NCBI GenBank assembly: GCA_937891425.1 | Contig: CALAGD010000095.1 | Span: forward strand, 1 to 28,655 | DNA from: an uncultured Pigmentiphaga sp. | GTDB lineage: Bacteria > Pseudomonadota > Gammaproteobacteria > Burkholderiales > Burkholderiaceae_B | DNA length: 28,655 bases | Reading direction: 5' to 3' | Part shown: positions 24,981 to 28,655 of the stretch, in pieces | How the letters are laid out: each line of letters starts with the position of its first letter | Numbering within the stretch: the stretch's first letter is position 1 | The notes under the pieces: generated by a model | What the model saw: only the letters and a program-made list of their open reading frames with translations | What the model was told of the DNA's origin: nothing | The model's database searches: none | Translations under genes and position numbers: made by a program

Positions 24981-26612
24981 GTGTCCAACTCTCCGGTGTC
25001 GCGCGCAAACCCTGCTGATGGCGATTCTTCTCGGGAAGCGTCTGCCCAACCTGCCTCGCAAGCTTCCGACTCCCCCTCACAATCCGCTGCAGCACCCCCA
25101 CCGGGCGTGACCGCAGCTGCAACTTCCCGGTCGAACACGGCCCCCTCAGGCAAGGCCGGCCAGCCCGGGACACCTCCGCCGGATGCACCGGCCGGCGTAA
25201 CCAGCACGCGCGACCGCCTGATCGCCCTGCTTGGGGTGGCTGCAGTTTCCGTACTGGTAGCATTCGACTCCACCATCGTCAGTACCAGTTTGCCGCGCGT
25301 GGCCGCGGCCCTCAACGGATTGGCGCTCTATGCGTGGGTGGCGTCCGGGTATCTGCTGACGATGGCGGTCACGATTCCCATTTTCGGGCGCATCGGCGAC
25401 CTGTTCGGGCGCAAGGTCCTGATCTTCTGGTCAGTCGTGATCGTGGCCGTCTGCTCGGTAGCCTGCGGACTTGCCCAGTCCATGATGCAGCTGGTGGTGA
25501 TGCGGTCGTTGCAGGGCATCGGCGGGGGAATGATGATCTCCTCGGCGTTTGCCGCGCCCGCTGACATCTTTCCTGATCCGCGTGAGCGGGTACGCTGGAT
25601 GGCACTGATTTCCGCGGTGTTTGCGGTTGCCAGCGGCGTTGGACCGGTGCTGGGCGGCGCGATGACGGAATGGCTGGGCTGGCGGTCAGCGTTCATGGTT
25701 GTCCCTACGGTGGCCGTGCCCACCTTGTGGATCATCTACCGCTATTTTCCTGATCTGCGTCCTGCCCATCGCGCCAGCATCCGGCAGCTCGACTGGGTGG
25801 GCGGCGCACTGCTGGTGGGGGCGGTGGGTGCACCGCTGCTGGCGCTGGAAGTGGGTTTCTCTGGCAGTGGACATGCCGGATGGGGGCTCACTCTTCTGGC
25901 CTTGGGGGTGGCCGCCGGGGCCGGGCTGGTGTGGGTTGAGCGGCGCGTGCAGATTCCCATGCTGCCGCTGCGCATATTCCGCACGGTCGAGGCCCGTCTG
26001 CTCAACGTCGCGGCGCTGCTTGTGGGCGCCGTCATGTTCATTCTCATCTACTTTGGACCTCTGCTGCTGCAGGACATTCTGGGCGTCAGCCCTACCGAGG
26101 CGGGGCTCTTCATGATGCCGCTCGTCATGGGCATTCCCTTGGGCAGCATGCTGAATGGCTACCTGTTCCCCCGGCAGACTCAGCCGCAGCGGCTGCTGCT
26201 CATGGGGTCGGTGCTGCTCGGGGCCGGCTGCCTGAGTGCCATGGTGCTGAACGCTGGCGTGTCGCCAGGGTGGGCTCTGTTAGCGTTTGCCTTCGGCGGC
26301 ATCGGTCTGGGTTTCTGCCTGCCCAACCTGACCATGTTCATGCAGATCGTGTCGGAGCGGCGCGACGTGGGCGTGGCGTCCGGTCTGGTCCAGACTACGC
26401 GCGCCGTCGGGAGTGCGCTGGGAATTGCCGTGGTGGGCGTTTTCATTTCGCGCCTCAGCCTGCTGACCGGCATTCGGGCAGGGCTGATGCTCTCGCTGGC
26501 ATGTTGCGTGGTGGTGGGACTGCTGGCCCTGCGCGTGCACATGCGCAATGCACCGGAGACCCCGACACGCGCACCCAAGGAACAGGGTGTCAACGCCGTA
26601 GACGATCGATGA
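24981..26612 (+). CDS. MFS multidrug-type transporter (DHA2-like) with long N-terminal extension
   Basis: The inner-membrane proton-coupled exporter has about 14 predicted membrane helices, the DHA2 topology. The first helix begins at about residue 78 (LIALLGVAAVSVLVAFDSTIV). The conserved loop-2 motif appears as GRIGDLFGRKVLI, and the antiporter motif C region as AVASGVGPVLGGAMTEWLGWR. Before the first helix lies an unusual Ser/Ala/Pro/Gln-rich stretch of about 75 residues with no recognisable domain. The start is uncertain: GTG at 24981 is my choice, GTG at 24921 or 24996 are alternatives, and none has a good Shine-Dalgarno. The 3' end overlaps the convergent ABC permease gene by 23 bases. 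The substrate is unknown. Confidence 0.82.
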   Translation: MSNSPVSRANPADGDSSREASAQPASQASDSPSQSAAAPPPGVTAAATSRSNTAPSGKAGQPGTPPPDAPAGVTSTRDRLIALLGVAAVSVLVAFDSTIVSTSLPRVAAALNGLALYAWVASGYLLTMAVTIPIFGRIGDLFGRKVLIFWSVVIVAVCSVACGLAQSMMQLVVMRSLQGIGGGMMISSAFAAPADIFPDPRERVRWMALISAVFAVASGVGPVLGGAMTEWLGWRSAFMVVPTVAVPTLWIIYRYFPDLRPAHRASIRQLDWVGGALLVGAVGAPLLALEVGFSGSGHAGWGLTLLALGVAAGAGLVWVERRVQIPMLPLRIFRTVEARLLNVAALLVGAVMFILIYFGPLLLQDILGVSPTEAGLFMMPLVMGIPLGSMLNGYLFPRQTQPQRLLLMGSVLLGAGCLSAMVLNAGVSPGWALLAFAFGGIGLGFCLPNLTMFMQIVSERRDVGVASGLVQTTRAVGSALGIAVVGVFISRLSLLTGIRAGLMLSLACCVVVGLLALRVHMRNAPETPTRAPKEQGVNAVDDR

Positions 26613-27567
26613 TGACGGCGAGGATGATCACGATGCCGATCACCAGCGTCTGGTAGTAGGCCGAGACACCGACCATGTTCATGATGTTGGACAGCAGGCC
26701 GAGGATCAGCACGCCGTAGAACACCTGCCGCATGGAGCCCGACCCGCCGGTGAGCGCGACGCCCCCGAGAACCACCGCGGCCAATGATTCGAGCGTGATG
26801 TTGGGGGCAGCAATAGGCTGGGCCGAGCCCACCCAGGCTGTCATCACGATGGCGCCAACTCCAGAACACAGACCGCTTACGGCATAGACCAGCATGGTGT
26901 TCAGGCGCACGTTGACTCCCGATTTCTCGGCAGCTGCTGCGTTGGAGCCTATGGCATAGACGTGACGTCCGAAAATGGTGTGACGCAGCAGCAATGCGCC
27001 AACAATTGCCACCAGCGCGCCAATCCAGACCATGACGGGAATGCCGAGCAGACTGTTGAAGCCGACGGCTTCGGCGTAAGTCTGATCGATGGAGTAAATG
27101 GGTACGCCTCCCGACAGGATGAGCGCCAGTGCCTGGGTGACCGACAACATGCCCAGCGTGACCACCAGCGGGCTGGTGCGGAAGTAGGCGATGATCGCCC
27201 CGGCGACCATGCCCGTGACCCAGCCAGTCACCAGCATGGTGAGGATGCCAGCGGCGATGCCGTGATTTCCCATGACCTGTACGCCCAGCACGCCGGCAAG
27301 CGACATGACGGCGGCCATGGCAAGGTTGAGGCCTCCACTGATGATGGCGAACGCCTGGCCAACCGAGATGATGAGCAGAGGGACAATCTGGCGAGCCAGG
27401 TTCAGGAGATTGTCGACCGACAGGAACCGGGGTTGTATGAGGGCCGCGATGATCACCATGGCGGCGATGAAGAACGGCAACACCGTTTCGCTTCCGGCAA
27501 GACGCTTACTGCTCGTGGTCGCTGCCGAGCGTTCATTGCCTCGCGTGCCGAAGACCTTGACCATCAT
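26590..27567 (-). CDS. CUT2-family (ribose-type) ABC transporter permease
   Basis: The 325-aa inner-membrane permease is of the RbsC/BPD_transp_2 family, with about 8-10 hydrophobic segments from residue 28 on. Family segments include ISGGLNLAMAAVMSLAGVLG (the SGGIDLSVG position), SPLVVTLGMLS, IGSNAAAAEKSGVNV (the cytoplasmic coupling loop) and LAAVVLGGVALTGGSGS. Start choice: ATG at 27567 has GGAGGG at 27575-27580, 7 bases ahead. The ATG at 27591, with only 2 bases to the ATPase stop, lacks such a site. It is the gene after the ATPase on the minus strand and forms an operon with it. The binding-protein gene must lie outside the window. The substrate is probably a sugar or polyol, but family members also carry other small polar solutes. 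Confidence 0.9.
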   Translation of the reverse strand: MMVKVFGTRGNERSAATTSSKRLAGSETVLPFFIAAMVIIAALIQPRFLSVDNLLNLARQIVPLLIISVGQAFAIISGGLNLAMAAVMSLAGVLGVQVMGNHGIAAGILTMLVTGWVTGMVAGAIIAYFRTSPLVVTLGMLSVTQALALILSGGVPIYSIDQTYAEAVGFNSLLGIPVMVWIGALVAIVGALLLRHTIFGRHVYAIGSNAAAAEKSGVNVRLNTMLVYAVSGLCSGVGAIVMTAWVGSAQPIAAPNITLESLAAVVLGGVALTGGSGSMRQVFYGVLILGLLSNIMNMVGVSAYYQTLVIGIVIILAVIIDRLRR

Positions 27568-27574
27568 TCGTCTG

Positions 27575-27580
27575 CCCTCC
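27575..27580 (-). promoter_or_regulatory. Ribosome-binding site fixing the permease start at 27567
   Basis: GGAGGG on the minus strand, 7 bases before the ATG at 27567. It lies downstream of the alternative ATG at 27591, so it cannot serve that start. Confidence 0.7.
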
Positions 27581-27593
27581 AGGATGAACATGC

Positions 27594-28655
27594 TTACGCC
27601 AGCGCTGGCGACTGGCCGAGTACGTCGGAAATGATCGATGCCTGATCGTCGAGACTGGGGGATTCATACCGGTTCATGACCGTACCATCGAACATCGTAT
27701 ACACCGTGTCGCAAAGGGTAATGACCTCAAGCTGATCGCTGGAGAGCAGAAGAACGCTGACGCCACTGTGCGCCAGTTCCCGGATGCGCTGATGGATCTC
27801 GTACTTGGCCTGGATGTCGATGCCGGCGGTAGGCTCCTCCAGCACCAGCAGCTTGTGCGCGCGTGCCATGGCGCGGGCGAGCAGGACCTTCTGCTGGTTG
27901 CCTCCGCTCAGGCTGGTGATGCTGTCTTCCGGGTGGCCGTACTTGACCGCGAACCTGCGCAGCAATTCTTCAGTGCCCTGGGACTCGGCCGGACCGGAAA
28001 TGACACCATATCGGCTGAAGTGGCGCAGCATGGTCAGTGTCAGGTTTTCACGCACCGACCGGGTGGCGAAGATGCCGTTGGCCGCGCGTCCGGCCGGCAG
28101 ATACGAGATGCCGGACTCATAGGCGTCGATCGTGCCACGAGGATGGTACGGCTTGCCTTCGAGCATGAGGTGCAGCGGCACGGGCCGGGTCAGGCCGACC
28201 ACGCCTTGGGTGATGCGCTCGGCGCCACAATTCACGACGCCATAGAGACCAACGATCTCACCCCGATGGATGGTGATACGGTGCTCCGGTGAGTAGGTGC
28301 AGGGCAGGTTGTGAATGGTCAACAGCGGTTCGCGCGATTCGTGCCGCACGGCAACCGGATCGCGCTGCGGTCTGCGCCCGGTGAGCCGCTCCAGGATATG
28401 CTCGGCATCAATGTCGGGGGTCATGGGAAACGAGTCGACAAGCCGGCCGTCGCGCATGATGCTTACGTGGTCACCGACCTGCATGACATCCTCGATGTGG
28501 TGAGTGATGAGTATGCAGGCAGTGCCTTGCGCGCGCAGCGACCGGATGACCTCGAACAGCTTCTGTTTCTCCACGGCGCCCAGCATGGCCGTGGGCTCGT
28601 CAAAAATGATCAGGCAGGGCTGCTGCATGAGCGCCTTGCCGATCTCCACGAGTTG
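27594..28655 (-). CDS. CUT2-family ABC transporter tandem ATPase (5' end beyond window)
   Basis: The visible 353 residues are the C-terminal part of an RbsA-like double ATPase. The first nucleotide-binding domain enters after its signature (QLVEIGKAL), with Walker B LIIFDEPTA and a switch His in ITHHIEDV. The second domain spans about 110-353. Its signature LSGGNQQK is normal. The Walker A position reads GLYGVVNCGAERI without the GAGR pattern, the usual YVPEDR segment reads YLPAGR, and Walker B reads LLVLEEPTAGID with Glu in place of the first Asp. The second site is therefore probably catalytically weak, more so than in standard RbsA. It is upstream of the permease on the same strand. Confidence 0.9.
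   Translation of the reverse strand, partial: QLVEIGKALMQQPCLIIFDEPTAMLGAVEKQKLFEVIRSLRAQGTACILITHHIEDVMQVGDHVSIMRDGRLVDSFPMTPDIDAEHILERLTGRRPQRDPVAVRHESREPLLTIHNLPCTYSPEHRITIHRGEIVGLYGVVNCGAERITQGVVGLTRPVPLHLMLEGKPYHPRGTIDAYESGISYLPAGRAANGIFATRSVRENLTLTMLRHFSRYGVISGPAESQGTEELLRRFAVKYGHPEDSITSLSGGNQQKVLLARAMARAHKLLVLEEPTAGIDIQAKYEIHQRIRELAHSGVSVLLLSSDQLEVITLCDTVYTMFDGTVMNRYESPSLDDQASIISDVLGQSPALA

Overview
The window looks like chromosomal DNA from a Burkholderiales beta-proteobacterium, most probably Alcaligenaceae (the Bordetella/Achromobacter/Pusillimonas neighbourhood). The reasons are GC-rich coding with strong third-position bias, two orphan Bug-type periplasmic binding proteins, several LysR regulators paired divergently with catabolic genes, and an sspB/tRNA-Thr/carAB backbone. 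This assignment is inference from gene content, not from a search. I see no insertion sequence, prophage, CRISPR array or rRNA.

Layout. 1-635: the 3' end of sspB, tRNA-Thr(TGT) and a clear intrinsic terminator. 656-3661: a Bug protein and an ACMSD-like amidohydrolase/decarboxylase on the minus strand, divergent from a LysR regulator. 3777-4439: a 1-Cys peroxiredoxin. 4823-8201: a second Bug protein, then a 703-aa NDP-forming acyl-CoA synthetase with a palindrome-rich leader. 8211-13043 (minus): a two-gene SMC-like ATPase plus SbcD-like nuclease module (YhaN/YhaO type). 13270-14220: an HMG-CoA-lyase-like enzyme. 14315-18019: a 4-hydroxybenzoate/protocatechuate block: pobA (minus), a divergent AraC-type regulator, and pcaHG (minus) with a divergent PcaQ-like LysR ending at 19210. 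19241-20200: transaldolase (minus). 20373-24887: carA and carB. 24981-26612: an MFS transporter with a long low-complexity N-terminus. 26590-28655 (minus): permease and ATPase genes of a CUT2 (ribose-type) ABC importer; the ATPase runs off the window.

How the genes work together. PobA hydroxylates 4-hydroxybenzoate to protocatechuate, and PcaHG opens that ring by ortho cleavage. The later pca steps are not here. Both promoters carry readable regulatory architecture. The pobA/regulator gap has two 15-bp direct repeats with 21-bp periodicity, abutting a -35/-10 pair, which is the AraC/XylS class arrangement. The pcaH/pcaQ gap has a T-N11-A palindrome centred about 65 bp upstream of the inferred start, plus an 11-bp perfect inverted repeat. 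The Bug proteins, decarboxylase-like amidohydrolase, acyl-CoA synthetase and HMG-CoA-lyase-like enzyme suggest further uptake and CoA-dependent breakdown of organic acids, but their substrates cannot be read from sequence. The carAB, tal, sspB and tRNA genes are housekeeping.

Nothing here is an obviously new system. The least ordinary items are the YhaO/YhaN pair, the two operator regions, the palindromes in front of the peroxiredoxin and acyl-CoA synthetase genes, and the degenerate second ATPase domain of the ABC importer.
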